This document shows, piece after piece, positions 52,520 through 61,319 of a DNA stretch of 64,000 nucleotides (within the stretch, counting starts at the first letter, position 1; every line of letters begins with the position of its first letter). Source of the stretch: Mycolicibacterium tusciae JS617 (GTDB lineage: Bacteria > Actinomycetota > Actinomycetes > Mycobacteriales > Mycobacteriaceae); NCBI RefSeq assembly GCF_000243415.2, contig NZ_KI912270.1, forward strand, positions 3,162,001 through 3,226,000. The letters run 5' to 3'. A program made the position numbers and the translations under genes. The notes beneath the pieces were generated by a model. The model saw nothing but the letters and a program-made list of their open reading frames with translations, did no database searches and was not told the origin of the DNA.

Positions 52520-52877
52520 GTACCGCGCAACCGTGTCCGGTCGGAGCCCATTCCCAGCCCATTCTCAAAGGTGATGGCCTTTGTATGGCGTCATCAAATC
52601 ATTACGCCGCACGAAAGTCATATAGACCCAAGACCGCGGCGCGCCAGCAAACACCCAAATTCGCATGTAACCGCACGAATTGCGTCCAGATACCCACTAC
52701 ATCGGCCCGCAGCGCGGAAAATCGCGCGTGCAACGACTCCGCAGACCAGACCGCACCTGCGGCGACGTGTGACAGCCCGCCGAGGGCCAAAAATTGGTGC
52801 ACAGGGGGTACTCCGGGGACTGGTAATGTGGCCAGCAAATAATGTACGCATCCATGACGAGGGCGGGGTTGATCTAA
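52520..52877. other. Intergenic region, no gene
   Basis: These 358 bases upstream of the third EspC-like gene include an AT-richer stretch (about 52565-52690) that probably holds the cassette promoter. No conserved gene, repeat or convincing operator was found. Confidence 0.5.
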
Positions 52878-53192
52878 ATGGGTGAAGAATTGCGGGTCGA
52901 TCCCGCCGAGGTGCGGATGGCCGCCGACCATGTGGATGTGGCCGCCGAGGGTCTGCGGACCGACCACGGCTCCGCCCAGGAGCGCATCGGCACCGCCCAG
53001 GCAGGCTGGATCGGGACGAGCGGGGACGCGCTGTCGAAGGTGGCAGCGAAGTGGGAGGAAGACTCCACCAAGCACTACACCGACCTCATCGGACACGTCG
53101 AAGGTTTCAAGTCAGCGGCGGCCAACTACGTCGGCACCGACCATCACGAGTCCACCGAGATCGAAAACGCGGGACCGGATCTGGGGCTGTAA
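52878..53192 (+). CDS. EspC-like type VII secretion substrate
   Basis: A 104-residue DUF2580/EspC-like protein (Val-Asp-Pro-Ala-Glu-Val-Arg-Met-Ala-Ala-Asp-His; central Trp-Ile-Gly; C-terminal Tyr-Val-Gly-Thr-Asp). It is the first gene of a three-gene cassette and lies three bases from the next start, so it probably pairs with the large protein for export. Confidence 0.88.
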   Translation: MGEELRVDPAEVRMAADHVDVAAEGLRTDHGSAQERIGTAQAGWIGTSGDALSKVAAKWEEDSTKHYTDLIGHVEGFKSAAANYVGTDHHESTEIENAGPDLGL

Positions 53193-53195
53193 TCC

Positions 53196-55484
53196 GTGGG
53201 GATAACGCTGGCCGACGTTCAAGGTTGGCAACCCGAGCAGATCGACGAAGTGTCACAGGCGGCGGCGCAGCGCGCCCGCACCAGCGGTGAGGCTGCCGAA
53301 ACCCTGCGCAACCTGTCGGTGTTCGGGACCTGGAAGGGCGACGCCGGCGAGGCCGCCCAGCAGGCCATCAATCAATCGGCCACCACGCTGTCGCTGTCCC
53401 AGAAGGAAGCCATCCTCGTATCGCTGGGGGCAGGGAAAGCCGCCGCCGACGTCCGCACGGTCAAGAACGACCTGCAGGCGCTTCTCGATTACGCCAACGC
53501 GGCGCCGCATGTCCAGATCGACCTGGCCACCAACTCGGTGATCCCGCCCGACACCAGCGGGTGGACTCAGGAAGAGATCGACGCGCTCGCCGCCAAGACC
53601 GCCGAGGTCGAAAACAAGATGACGGCCGTGCTGGCCGCCGCCGAAGAAGCCGACGCCGATCTCGCAAGGGTGCTGACCGCCGCGACCGGCGGCGACCCTG
53701 GGCTCCCCGGGGAGCAAGGCACCAACGACGGACAGTCACTTCAGGACGGGGATCTCACGCCGGAGGAAATGGCGCGTCTGGAAGAGAACACCACCCTCAC
53801 GCCACAGGAGCAGGAGGCGTTGGTGCGCGGCGACCTGGTGTTGCCCGCCAGCCAGATGGAATACCTGAACAACTTGGCGCGGTCGCTGGATGGCAAGAGC
53901 CCCGCCGAGATTCGGTCGATGATCGACCAGATGAACGCCAACGGCCAGAACGGCGGTGCCGTCTCCGACGCGCTGCAGCTGCTGGGCAACGAGCACATCA
54001 CCACCGCGGGCGACGCCACGGAGGGTGTGCCCACGCAGGGCGGCATGCAGCACCTGCCCTCGGGTATCCGCGAAACGTTCGAGCGTCCGACGCGTGGACC
54101 CGCCGTGCCGACGCAGGGCACCAACGAGCAGGGCTATCCGACGATCGAGATGCCCGACCTGGAGAAGCCGTTCCCCGAAATCGACAACTACCGCGACGTC
54201 GCGGCGATCGTGTCGGCGGGCGACGCCTCGCTGCAGCAGGGCACGGCGATGGACGAGGCCCTGCTGAACAAGTCGGAGCAGATCCTCCACGGCTTGCACA
54301 GCCCTCCCCACATCCCGTGGGACGAGAGGGTCGAGGTGTCGCAGAGACTCATCGACCCGGCGTTGCAGGACATGCTGTCCGCGGCGGGACGCGACCAGAT
54401 GGCAGTGCACAACGAGCTCGCGGGCGCCGACGGGGCGACACCCAACAACGAGTTCATCGGCGACTTGTTCAAACATCAATGGGCTGACGATGGCGCCGCG
54501 GCAGGCACGGTGCTCAACGGCACCGGCGCGGTGCCGACCGACCTGACCGACCCCACGCAGGTGGCGCAGGCGACCCGCTCCGGGGAAATCATGCATGCCG
54601 TCGACCAGTACGTCGGCAACGGCGACAACTCCCCGCAGTTGCTCAACATCCCAGGCGCCGACGGCCAGTCACTCGGCCAGGTCAACCCCGAGCTCACCCA
54701 GGCCCTCGCCGAAGCCAACAAGCCCTACATCGACGACATGCTCGGCAACTCCCTGGACAACAGCCGGGGATTCAACCCGCTGGATGACGTGAAGAACCCG
54801 GAGATGCCGGTCATGCGGGATCTGTTCGCGGTGATCGACACCAATGCGGACGCCGCCACCACCCTCAACAGCCAGGCCTACCTCAATGGTTTGCAGTACC
54901 AAAACAACTTCGAGCAGTCCATCATCGACGGCGGCACGGTCAACACCGGCGATCTGCAGTCAGCGGGCACGTTGCGAGGCGTGATCGATTCCGCGGCCAA
55001 CATCGCCGACAATGACGTCATCGAATACGGCAACCTGCAGGAGGCGAAAGCCTACGAGAGCCGCGGCATGTGGTTCGACGTGGCAACGACTCTCGGCAAG
55101 GAGATCCCCGGCGTCTCGGCAATCCTCGAGTGGAACAGCAAGATGCCCATTGATCCGCTGCATCAGATCTTCGTAGGCGATGCGCCCGCGGGCGCGGATC
55201 CCACCTACATCGCCCAGCAGAGTTCCGAAATGATGCAGTACGCCGTGGCACAGCGACTGCTCGACGCCGACCTCGGCAACCCGGACGTCTTCAACCAATT
55301 CGACCTGATCGACCCCGAGACCAACCAACTCAAGCCGCTGAATAACTACGACTTCGGCGACTTCCGCTCCGCGTTCACGGAGTACTTCATGGGAGTCGAT
55401 CCGACGGTGAAGGCGGGCATCGAGGACTACGAGGACGCCTACCGCGACGCGCTGCCCACGCCGACGGGGCACACAGGAGGATAA
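53196..55484 (+). CDS. Large type VII substrate-like protein with TPR-repeat-region C-terminus
   Basis: A 762-residue protein. Residues 1-165 are the same EspA/WXG100-like module as in the TNT toxin and the hydrolase protein (Phe-Gly-Thr-Trp-Lys-Gly-Asp; ending Asp-Ala-Asp-Leu-Ala-Arg). An acidic linker follows, then a long helical region (about 300-740) like the mycobacterial TPR-repeat-region proteins, with Asp/Asn-rich turns. No enzymatic motif is visible. GTG 53196 starts it. A lipoprotein follows six bases later, so the three products may work together at the envelope. Confidence 0.8.
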   Translation: MGITLADVQGWQPEQIDEVSQAAAQRARTSGEAAETLRNLSVFGTWKGDAGEAAQQAINQSATTLSLSQKEAILVSLGAGKAAADVRTVKNDLQALLDYANAAPHVQIDLATNSVIPPDTSGWTQEEIDALAAKTAEVENKMTAVLAAAEEADADLARVLTAATGGDPGLPGEQGTNDGQSLQDGDLTPEEMARLEENTTLTPQEQEALVRGDLVLPASQMEYLNNLARSLDGKSPAEIRSMIDQMNANGQNGGAVSDALQLLGNEHITTAGDATEGVPTQGGMQHLPSGIRETFERPTRGPAVPTQGTNEQGYPTIEMPDLEKPFPEIDNYRDVAAIVSAGDASLQQGTAMDEALLNKSEQILHGLHSPPHIPWDERVEVSQRLIDPALQDMLSAAGRDQMAVHNELAGADGATPNNEFIGDLFKHQWADDGAAAGTVLNGTGAVPTDLTDPTQVAQATRSGEIMHAVDQYVGNGDNSPQLLNIPGADGQSLGQVNPELTQALAEANKPYIDDMLGNSLDNSRGFNPLDDVKNPEMPVMRDLFAVIDTNADAATTLNSQAYLNGLQYQNNFEQSIIDGGTVNTGDLQSAGTLRGVIDSAANIADNDVIEYGNLQEAKAYESRGMWFDVATTLGKEIPGVSAILEWNSKMPIDPLHQIFVGDAPAGADPTYIAQQSSEMMQYAVAQRLLDADLGNPDVFNQFDLIDPETNQLKPLNNYDFGDFRSAFTEYFMGVDPTVKAGIEDYEDAYRDALPTPTGHTGG

Positions 55485-55489
55485 CGAGC

Positions 55490-56350
55490 GTGATGTCGAT
55501 CGTGCGGTGGTGCGCGGTCGTCCTGCTGACGGCGGTGGGGCTGACTGGGTGCGGCGGCGAAGAAGCGCCGCAGGCGCCGACGTTCGCGAATTGGCCGGAT
55601 ACTTTGGGCGACTTCCGGTTTCAGTGGGCCGCCGAGCCGGGCGTCGACCTGGTGTCGGGCCCCGCGGTGCCGTTGCGCGCGTATCTGGAGTCCTACCGGA
55701 TCGCGCAGTTCACGGGCTTCGTCGGCGCCGCTTATCCCGGTTTCGATCGCGCTGTCCCGGACGCATTGCCGCCAAGTTCCAAAGCGAGTACCCGAAGCGA
55801 ACTGGTGAACATTCGGCCGCTGCCGGAGGCCGAGCCGTTCGGTCCCCCGGGGCCGTTCTTCGGCAACGAGTTCTTCCACGTCCTCGAGCTCACCCCGATC
55901 GAGGGCGGCTACCGCGCATACGTCTGCGACGGCATGTACAAGATTTTTCGCGAGGACCAGGAGCAGGGTAAGTACGTGTCCGTCGTCGGTTACGACGCCC
56001 GCACCGGCCTCGGCGACGTCGACGGCATGAAGGTATGGCGGGTGGAGTTCACCGACACCCCGCCCGCTGCCGACGCGCCTGCCATGGTGGCCGACGTGCA
56101 GCGTGGACCGAACCCCGCACCCGCCGGTGACGTCTTCGGTCCGTGGCGCATCACCGGCGCCAGCGACGAGAGCTGGGGATCGCTGATCAATCGTGAGTCC
56201 ACCGCCGATGAAAGGATCGACGGCGCCCGACGCATATCGCGATGTTCTGATCTGATGCCGCAATGGCGCACGGAGCGCGCCGCTATCGTCGAGCGCGTTC
56301 TCGACACGCCACCGGACGCTGAGCCCGCGTCGCCCGGCTGGCCCGGATAG
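55490..56350 (+). CDS. Lipoprotein of the third type VII cassette
   Basis: A 286-residue lipoprotein. Lipobox Leu-Thr-Gly-Cys ends at residue 20. The mature domain has two well-conserved Cys (Val-Cys-Asp-Gly; Arg-Cys-Ser-Asp) and ends with a Pro-rich tail. AGGAGG lies at 55475-55480 before GTG 55490. It plays the position that an immunity gene holds in the TNT cassette and LppA holds in the hydrolase cassette. Specific function unknown. Confidence 0.8.
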   Translation: MMSIVRWCAVVLLTAVGLTGCGGEEAPQAPTFANWPDTLGDFRFQWAAEPGVDLVSGPAVPLRAYLESYRIAQFTGFVGAAYPGFDRAVPDALPPSSKASTRSELVNIRPLPEAEPFGPPGPFFGNEFFHVLELTPIEGGYRAYVCDGMYKIFREDQEQGKYVSVVGYDARTGLGDVDGMKVWRVEFTDTPPAADAPAMVADVQRGPNPAPAGDVFGPWRITGASDESWGSLINRESTADERIDGARRISRCSDLMPQWRTERAAIVERVLDTPPDAEPASPGWPG

Positions 56351-56671
56351 TTGCAGCAAAGCGCTGGGCGGACGCGTAACCCGCTAAGAGCAGGTGATCA
56401 AGCCAGCCTGAGCAACTGTGCAACGAAATTCGTCGCGAATGAATGCAATTACTGACGCACACCCAAGATCACAGTTAGCCGAGCTCACCAAAAGCATTGC
56501 AAGAAGCCATATCTGAGAGTCCTCTGAAAAGTGCAGACCTGCGACGCAATCCGTACTACTCTCAGGATGGTTGAGCTTCCGCCCGCCGGTAGCACTTAGC
56601 TGGTGCCGGGTCCTGGGTCTCACCCGGGATGCTCTCCGGCGACGCCTACAAGTCGATCTTGAGGTTGTGCA
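56351..56671. other. Intergenic region with a leader hairpin
   Basis: These 321 bases contain no convincing gene. A hairpin CCGGGT (56606-56611), ten-base loop, ACCCGG (56622-56627) lies about 45 bases upstream of the STAS gene start and could sit in its leader. A weaker repeat ATTCG-TCG-CGAAT occurs near 56430. Confidence 0.4.
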
Positions 56672-57127
56672 ATGACGGTTGGGACCGTACGCATTGGTCG
56701 TCCGAATCCTGCGTTAGTGCCTGCGTTAGTGGAGGAATACCGACAGTGCGGCAGAGCGACATTTGCCGCGCGGCGGCTTTCGACGTCGCGGCTCGCCGTC
56801 GCGGTCATCGGGGAGTTGGACGCCCGCAACGGACGCGGCCTCGGCCGTTTCGTCGAGCAGCACACCGGAATCTCGCGCCAGCTGGTGCTCGATCTGCGGG
56901 CCGTCGACTTCGCAGGCACCCAGGCGTTCACCGCGCTCTACTACATCAGCGTGCACTGCGCCCGCAATGACGTCGACTGGATCATCGTCGCCAGCCACCC
57001 GGTCCGACGCCTGCTCTCGATCTGCGACCCCGACAACGAACTGCCGCTCGTCGACGACCTCACGTCGGGACTGGAGCACCTGACCCGCTCAGCACGGTGT
57101 CACCAGCACGTTCCATCCGCGGGATAG
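56672..57127 (+). CDS. STAS-domain protein (anti-sigma-factor antagonist type)
   Basis: A 151-residue protein with a STAS domain at about residues 38-140. The region around the phosphoacceptor reads Asp-Phe-Ala-Gly-Thr-Gln-Ala-Phe-Thr-Ala-Leu, with Thr where RsbV has Ser. Such proteins release sigma factors by binding anti-sigma kinases. No kinase or sigma factor is adjacent. Start ATG 56672 has TTGAGG upstream. Confidence 0.8.
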   Translation: MTVGTVRIGRPNPALVPALVEEYRQCGRATFAARRLSTSRLAVAVIGELDARNGRGLGRFVEQHTGISRQLVLDLRAVDFAGTQAFTALYYISVHCARNDVDWIIVASHPVRRLLSICDPDNELPLVDDLTSGLEHLTRSARCHQHVPSAG

Positions 57128-57263
57128 CCGCTTGGCCCCGCCACGCGGGCCGCTCCATTAATCCATCCTCTGCATCAGTCATACCTAAAACAGTCTTGGA
57201 CATGCATGGATCGGGCTCCTAACGTAAGTGGCAGACCAGACACCATCGACGGCCTAGGAAGTC

Positions 57264-58871
57264 ATGACTGCCACCATTACGGGCCCACTCAGGACCACCG
57301 AACCGACCGGACAGATGCTCATCGCCGGCGAACCCGTCCGCGGGTCCGGCGAGCCCATCAACGCCTTCGACCCCACCGCCGGCGAGACGCTTGAGCCCCC
57401 CTACCACTACGGCGACTCCGCCAATGTCGAGGCCGCCTGCTCCGCCGCGGCCGCCGCCTTCCCGGTCTACCGCGCCACCACCTCCGAGCAGCGCGCCCAA
57501 TTCCTCGAAGCCGTCGCCGCCAACATCGAGGCGGTCAAGGACGCGGTCATCGCCCGCGCCACCGCCGAGACCGGCCTGCCGACCGCACGGATCACCGGCG
57601 AGGTCGGCCGCACCACCGGTCAGCTACGCCTCTTCGCCTCCGTCCTGCGCGAAGGTTCCTGGAACGGCGCCCGCATCGACCCCGCCCTTCCCGACCGCCA
57701 ACCCGCACCCCGCCCCGACATCCGCCAGCGCACCGTCCCGCTGGGTCCCGTCGCTGTCTTCGGCGCCTCCAACTTCCCCCTGGCCTTCTCTGTCGCCGGC
57801 GGTGACACCGCCTCCGCGCTCGCCGCAGGATGCCCCGTCGTCGTCAAGGGCCACGACGCTCACCCCGGCACCTCCGAACTGGTCGGCCGTGTCATCGCCG
57901 ACGCCGTCGCCGAGTCCGGCCTGCCGAAGGGCACCTTCTCGCTGCTCTTCGGGTCCGGCCCCGACCTCGGCATCGCGCTGGTCACCGATCCGCGCATCAA
58001 GGCCGTCGGCTTCACCGGATCACGTTACGGCGGAACGGCTCTCGTCGCGGCTGCGGCTGCCCGACCCGAGCCCATCCCCGTCTACGCCGAGATGAGCTCC
58101 ATCAACCCGGTGTTCCTGCTCGACGGTGCCCTGAGCACCCGCGGCGCCGACCTCGGCAAGGCCTTCGTCGGCTCACTGACCATGGGGTCCGGCCAGTTCT
58201 GCACGAACCCGGGCCTCGTCATCGCCGCCGACAGCCCCGGCCTCGACGACTTCATCACCGCCGCCCGCGACGCCCTGGCCGGGTCGGCGGCCACCCCGAT
58301 GCTCACGCCGAACATCGCAGGCAGCTACGCCGACGGTGTCACCGCGCTGAGCAAGGAAGCCGACCTGATCGGCCGGGGCGAAGCCGGTGACAACGAATGT
58401 GCCTGCCACGCCGCGCTGTTCGCGACCGACGCCGCCGGCTTCCTGAACTCCGAGCGACTGCAGGCCGAGGTCTTCGGGTCGTCCAGCCTCATCGTGCGTT
58501 GCAAGGACGCCACCGAGATGCGCTCCGTCGCCGAGAACATCGAAGGTCAGCTCACCGCAACGGTGCACGCCGACGAGTCCGACTACCCCGAAGCCGGAAA
58601 ACTGCTGCCGGTACTCGAACTCAAGGCCGGACGCATCCTGTTCGACGGCTGGCCCACCGGCGTCGAGGTCGGCCACGCCATGGTGCACGGCGGCCCCTAC
58701 CCGGCCACGTCCGACTCGCGCAGCACGTCGGTCGGCTCGCTGGCCATCGAGCGCTTCCTGCGGCCCGTTGCCTACCAGGACGTGCCGAAGTCGCTGCTGC
58801 CCAGCGCAATTGCCGACGGCAACCCAGACCGCCTGTGGCGCCGCATCGACGGCCAGCTCACCGCCGACTAA
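57264..58871 (+). CDS. 2-oxoglutarate semialdehyde dehydrogenase (NADP+)
   Basis: A 535-residue aldehyde dehydrogenase. Catalytic Cys lies in Gly-Gln-Phe-Cys-Thr-Asn-Pro-Gly and general-base Glu in Ala-Glu-Met-Ser-Ser; the Phe-Gly-Ala-Ser-Asn-Phe-Pro and Phe-Thr-Gly-Ser-Arg nucleotide loops are of the KGSADH type. Together with kdgD and gudD downstream it forms a complete path from D-glucarate to 2-oxoglutarate; this is the last step. A palindrome CATGCATG (57201-57208) upstream may belong to the operon promoter. Confidence 0.92.
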   Translation: MTATITGPLRTTEPTGQMLIAGEPVRGSGEPINAFDPTAGETLEPPYHYGDSANVEAACSAAAAAFPVYRATTSEQRAQFLEAVAANIEAVKDAVIARATAETGLPTARITGEVGRTTGQLRLFASVLREGSWNGARIDPALPDRQPAPRPDIRQRTVPLGPVAVFGASNFPLAFSVAGGDTASALAAGCPVVVKGHDAHPGTSELVGRVIADAVAESGLPKGTFSLLFGSGPDLGIALVTDPRIKAVGFTGSRYGGTALVAAAAARPEPIPVYAEMSSINPVFLLDGALSTRGADLGKAFVGSLTMGSGQFCTNPGLVIAADSPGLDDFITAARDALAGSAATPMLTPNIAGSYADGVTALSKEADLIGRGEAGDNECACHAALFATDAAGFLNSERLQAEVFGSSSLIVRCKDATEMRSVAENIEGQLTATVHADESDYPEAGKLLPVLELKAGRILFDGWPTGVEVGHAMVHGGPYPATSDSRSTSVGSLAIERFLRPVAYQDVPKSLLPSAIADGNPDRLWRRIDGQLTAD

Positions 58872-58901
58872 CACCCACCAGTTATCAAGGAGTCCCGCGC
58901 G

Positions 58902-59831
58902 ATGAATCCCAAGTTTGACGGCGTTCTGTTCTTCCCCGTCACGCCCTTCACCGAGGCAGGCACGGTCGATCTCGACCTGCTGGCCCAGCACGTCGCCAAG
59001 GGCGTGGACGCGGGACCCGGTGGTGTGTTCATCGCCTGCGGCACAGGCGAATTCCATGCTCTGGAGCCGAAGGAGTTCGGTGAGATCGTCCGCACGGCCG
59101 TCGAGACGGTGGCCGGGCGCGTGCCCGTCTACGCGGGTGCCGGGGGTTCCATCGCCCAGGCCAAGCTCTTCGCGACGGCCGCCAAGGCCAACGGCGCCGA
59201 CGGCCTGCTCCTGCTTCCCCCGTATCTCGTCGAGATGCCCGCCGCCGGGCTGATCGAGTACACCCGTGAGGTCGCTGCTGCCACGGATCTGCCGGTGATC
59301 GTCTACAACCGCAACAACGCCCGCTATACCGAGGCGTCGGCGATCGAGGTCGCGAAGATCCCCACCGTCGTCGGAATCAAGGACGGCACCGGCGATCTCG
59401 ACCAGGTCGCACGCATCGTCCGGGCAGTCAAAGACAACGTCGAGAAGGACTTCTTGTTCTTCAACGGCCTGCCCACCGCGGAGACCACGCAGCAGGCCTA
59501 TCGCGCCATCGGCGTCCCGCTGTACTCGTCGGCCACCTTCGCCTTCGCCCCCGACCTCGCGCTCGCGTTCTACAACGCGCTCGAGTCCGGCAACGACGCG
59601 CTGGTGGACGCCCTGTCCGCGGCGTTCTTCCATCCGCTGGTGCGCCTGCGCGACACCGTGCCGGGTTACGCCGTCTCACTCGTCAAGGCCGGCGTGGCGA
59701 TGGAAGGCCTGCCCGCAGGGCCGGTCCGCCCGCCGCTGATCATGCCGAGCTCCGCGGACCTCACCGAGCTGCACGCCATCATCACCGCCGGACGCGCCGT
59801 GCTGTCCGACGCGCTCGCCCAGGCCCGCTAG
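58902..59831 (+). CDS. kdgD: 5-dehydro-4-deoxyglucarate dehydratase
   Basis: A 309-residue DapA-superfamily lyase. The Schiff-base Lys is in Gly-Ile-Lys-Asp-Gly-Thr-Gly-Asp and the catalytic Tyr in Val-Tyr-Asn-Arg-Asn; the N-terminal Gly-Val-Leu-Phe-Phe-Pro-Val-Thr-Pro-Phe is typical of KdgD. It dehydrates and decarboxylates 5-dehydro-4-deoxy-D-glucarate to 2-oxoglutarate semialdehyde, the substrate of the preceding enzyme. AAGGAG precedes ATG 58902; gudD starts two bases after its stop. Confidence 0.94.
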   Translation: MNPKFDGVLFFPVTPFTEAGTVDLDLLAQHVAKGVDAGPGGVFIACGTGEFHALEPKEFGEIVRTAVETVAGRVPVYAGAGGSIAQAKLFATAAKANGADGLLLLPPYLVEMPAAGLIEYTREVAAATDLPVIVYNRNNARYTEASAIEVAKIPTVVGIKDGTGDLDQVARIVRAVKDNVEKDFLFFNGLPTAETTQQAYRAIGVPLYSSATFAFAPDLALAFYNALESGNDALVDALSAAFFHPLVRLRDTVPGYAVSLVKAGVAMEGLPAGPVRPPLIMPSSADLTELHAIITAGRAVLSDALAQAR

Positions 59832-59833
59832 CG

Positions 59834-61099
59834 ATGGCACCCAGCCGGATTCGCATCACCGGCGCCCGCATCACCCCGGTCGCGTTCGTCGACCCGCCGC
59901 TGCTCAACACGGTCGGCGTGCACCAGCCCTACGCCTTGCGCGCCATCATCCAGCTGGACACCGACGCGGGGCTCGTCGGGCTCGGCGAGACCTACGCCGA
60001 CTCGACGCATCTCGTCCGCCTCCAGGCCGCCGCCGACGCGATCACCGGGTTGGACGTGTTCTCGCTCAACGCGATCCGCGCCGCGATCGCCGACCGTCTC
60101 CGCGGCGACAACCGGGCCATCGGCACGGCGGGAATGATCACCACGGCCAGCGCCGTCGACCAGGTCTTCTCCCCGTTCGAGGTCGCCTGCCTCGACATCG
60201 GAGGCCACGCCACCGGGCGTCCCGTCTCCGATCTGCTGGGCGGCAAGGTCCGGGACACCGTGCCGTTCAGTGCCTACCTGTTCTACAAGTGGGCCGCGCA
60301 TCCCGGCCAGGAGCCCGACACGTTCGGTGAGGCGCTCGACCCCGACGGTCTGGTCACTCAGGCCAGGCGCATCATCGACGAATACGGCTTCAGCGCAATC
60401 AAACTCAAGGGCGGTGTGTTTCCTCCCGAGGAGGAGATGGCGGCCATCGAGGAGCTACGCAAGGCGTTCCCCGAGCATCCGCTGCGGCTGGACCCCAATG
60501 CCGCGTGGACGCCGCAGACGTCGGTCAAGGTGGCGTCCGGTCTGGCGGGCATCCTCGAGTACCTCGAAGATCCGACGCCCGGCCTCGACGGGATGGCCGA
60601 GGTCGCGCAACAGGCGCCCATGCCGCTGGCGACCAACATGTGCGTGGTGGCGTTCAACCAGCTGAAGCCCGCCGTCGCGAAAGGCTCGGTGCGCGTGGTG
60701 CTTTCCGATCACCACTACTGGGGCGGCCTGCAACGCTCGCGACTGCTCGCCGGGATCTGCGACACGTTCGACCTCGGCCTGTCGATGCACTCCAATTCTC
60801 ATCTCGGCATCAGCCTGACTGCCATGGTGCACCTTGCCGGCGCGACGCCGAACCTCACCTACGCCTGCGACACGCACTGGCCGTGGAAGACCGAGGAGAT
60901 CGTCAAGCCCGGCGTCCTGGAGTTCGAGGACGGCGCCGTCGCCGTGCCGACGACACCCGGTCTCGGTATCGAGATCGACGACGACTCGCTGGCCGCGCTG
61001 CACGAGCAGTACCTGAGCTGCGGGATCCGGGACCGCGACGACACCGGCTACATGAAGTCGATCGATCCGAGCTACGAGTTCGTCGGCCCGCGCTGGTAG
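59834..61099 (+). CDS. gudD: Glucarate dehydratase
   Basis: A 421-residue enolase-superfamily enzyme (glucarate dehydratase subgroup). The base motif Lys-Leu-Lys-Gly-Gly, metal ligands Leu-Asp-Pro-Asn-Ala, Glu-Asp-Pro and Ser-Asp-His-His-Tyr-Trp-Gly-Gly, and the His in Met-His-Ser-Asn-Ser-His are all seen. It dehydrates D-glucarate, the first step of the pathway encoded by this operon. No sugar-acid transporter or regulator is adjacent. Confidence 0.94.
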   Translation: MAPSRIRITGARITPVAFVDPPLLNTVGVHQPYALRAIIQLDTDAGLVGLGETYADSTHLVRLQAAADAITGLDVFSLNAIRAAIADRLRGDNRAIGTAGMITTASAVDQVFSPFEVACLDIGGHATGRPVSDLLGGKVRDTVPFSAYLFYKWAAHPGQEPDTFGEALDPDGLVTQARRIIDEYGFSAIKLKGGVFPPEEEMAAIEELRKAFPEHPLRLDPNAAWTPQTSVKVASGLAGILEYLEDPTPGLDGMAEVAQQAPMPLATNMCVVAFNQLKPAVAKGSVRVVLSDHHYWGGLQRSRLLAGICDTFDLGLSMHSNSHLGISLTAMVHLAGATPNLTYACDTHWPWKTEEIVKPGVLEFEDGAVAVPTTPGLGIEIDDDSLAALHEQYLSCGIRDRDDTGYMKSIDPSYEFVGPRW

Positions 61100-61140
61100 G
61101 GGAATGTGCGAGAGGCGGGCCCGGTAAGGGAGGTCTTCTG

Positions 61141-61220
61141 TGCCAAACTCTCAGCGACAATGTCGCTCAACTACTACCGCGCATCGCGAGTTCGCCGACA
61201 ATGTCGCGCGTAGCTTGGCA
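61141..61220. repeat. Interspersed palindromic repeat element, copy B
   Basis: An 80-base element bounded by TGCCAA (61141-61146) and TTGGCA (61215-61220). Inside are AGCGAC-AAT-GTCGCT (61153-61167) and CGAC-AAT-GTCG (61196-61206). It aligns with the reverse complement of the copy at 36013-36098 along its length. It lies 41 bases after gudD, between convergent genes. Confidence 0.75.
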
Positions 61221-61319
61221 GGCGTAATGGTCGTCGTCCCCGAGGTTGTCTCAAATGTCGTCTATACCGAGACGGCCTTGAGCTCGGTTACCACCCCGTC
61301 GATCCCGGCTACGGATTCG

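Noticed and set aside
57134..57151. GGCCC/GGGCC hairpin after the STAS gene as a terminator
   Set aside because: The stem is only five bases and has no U-rich tail, so it was not called as a terminator.
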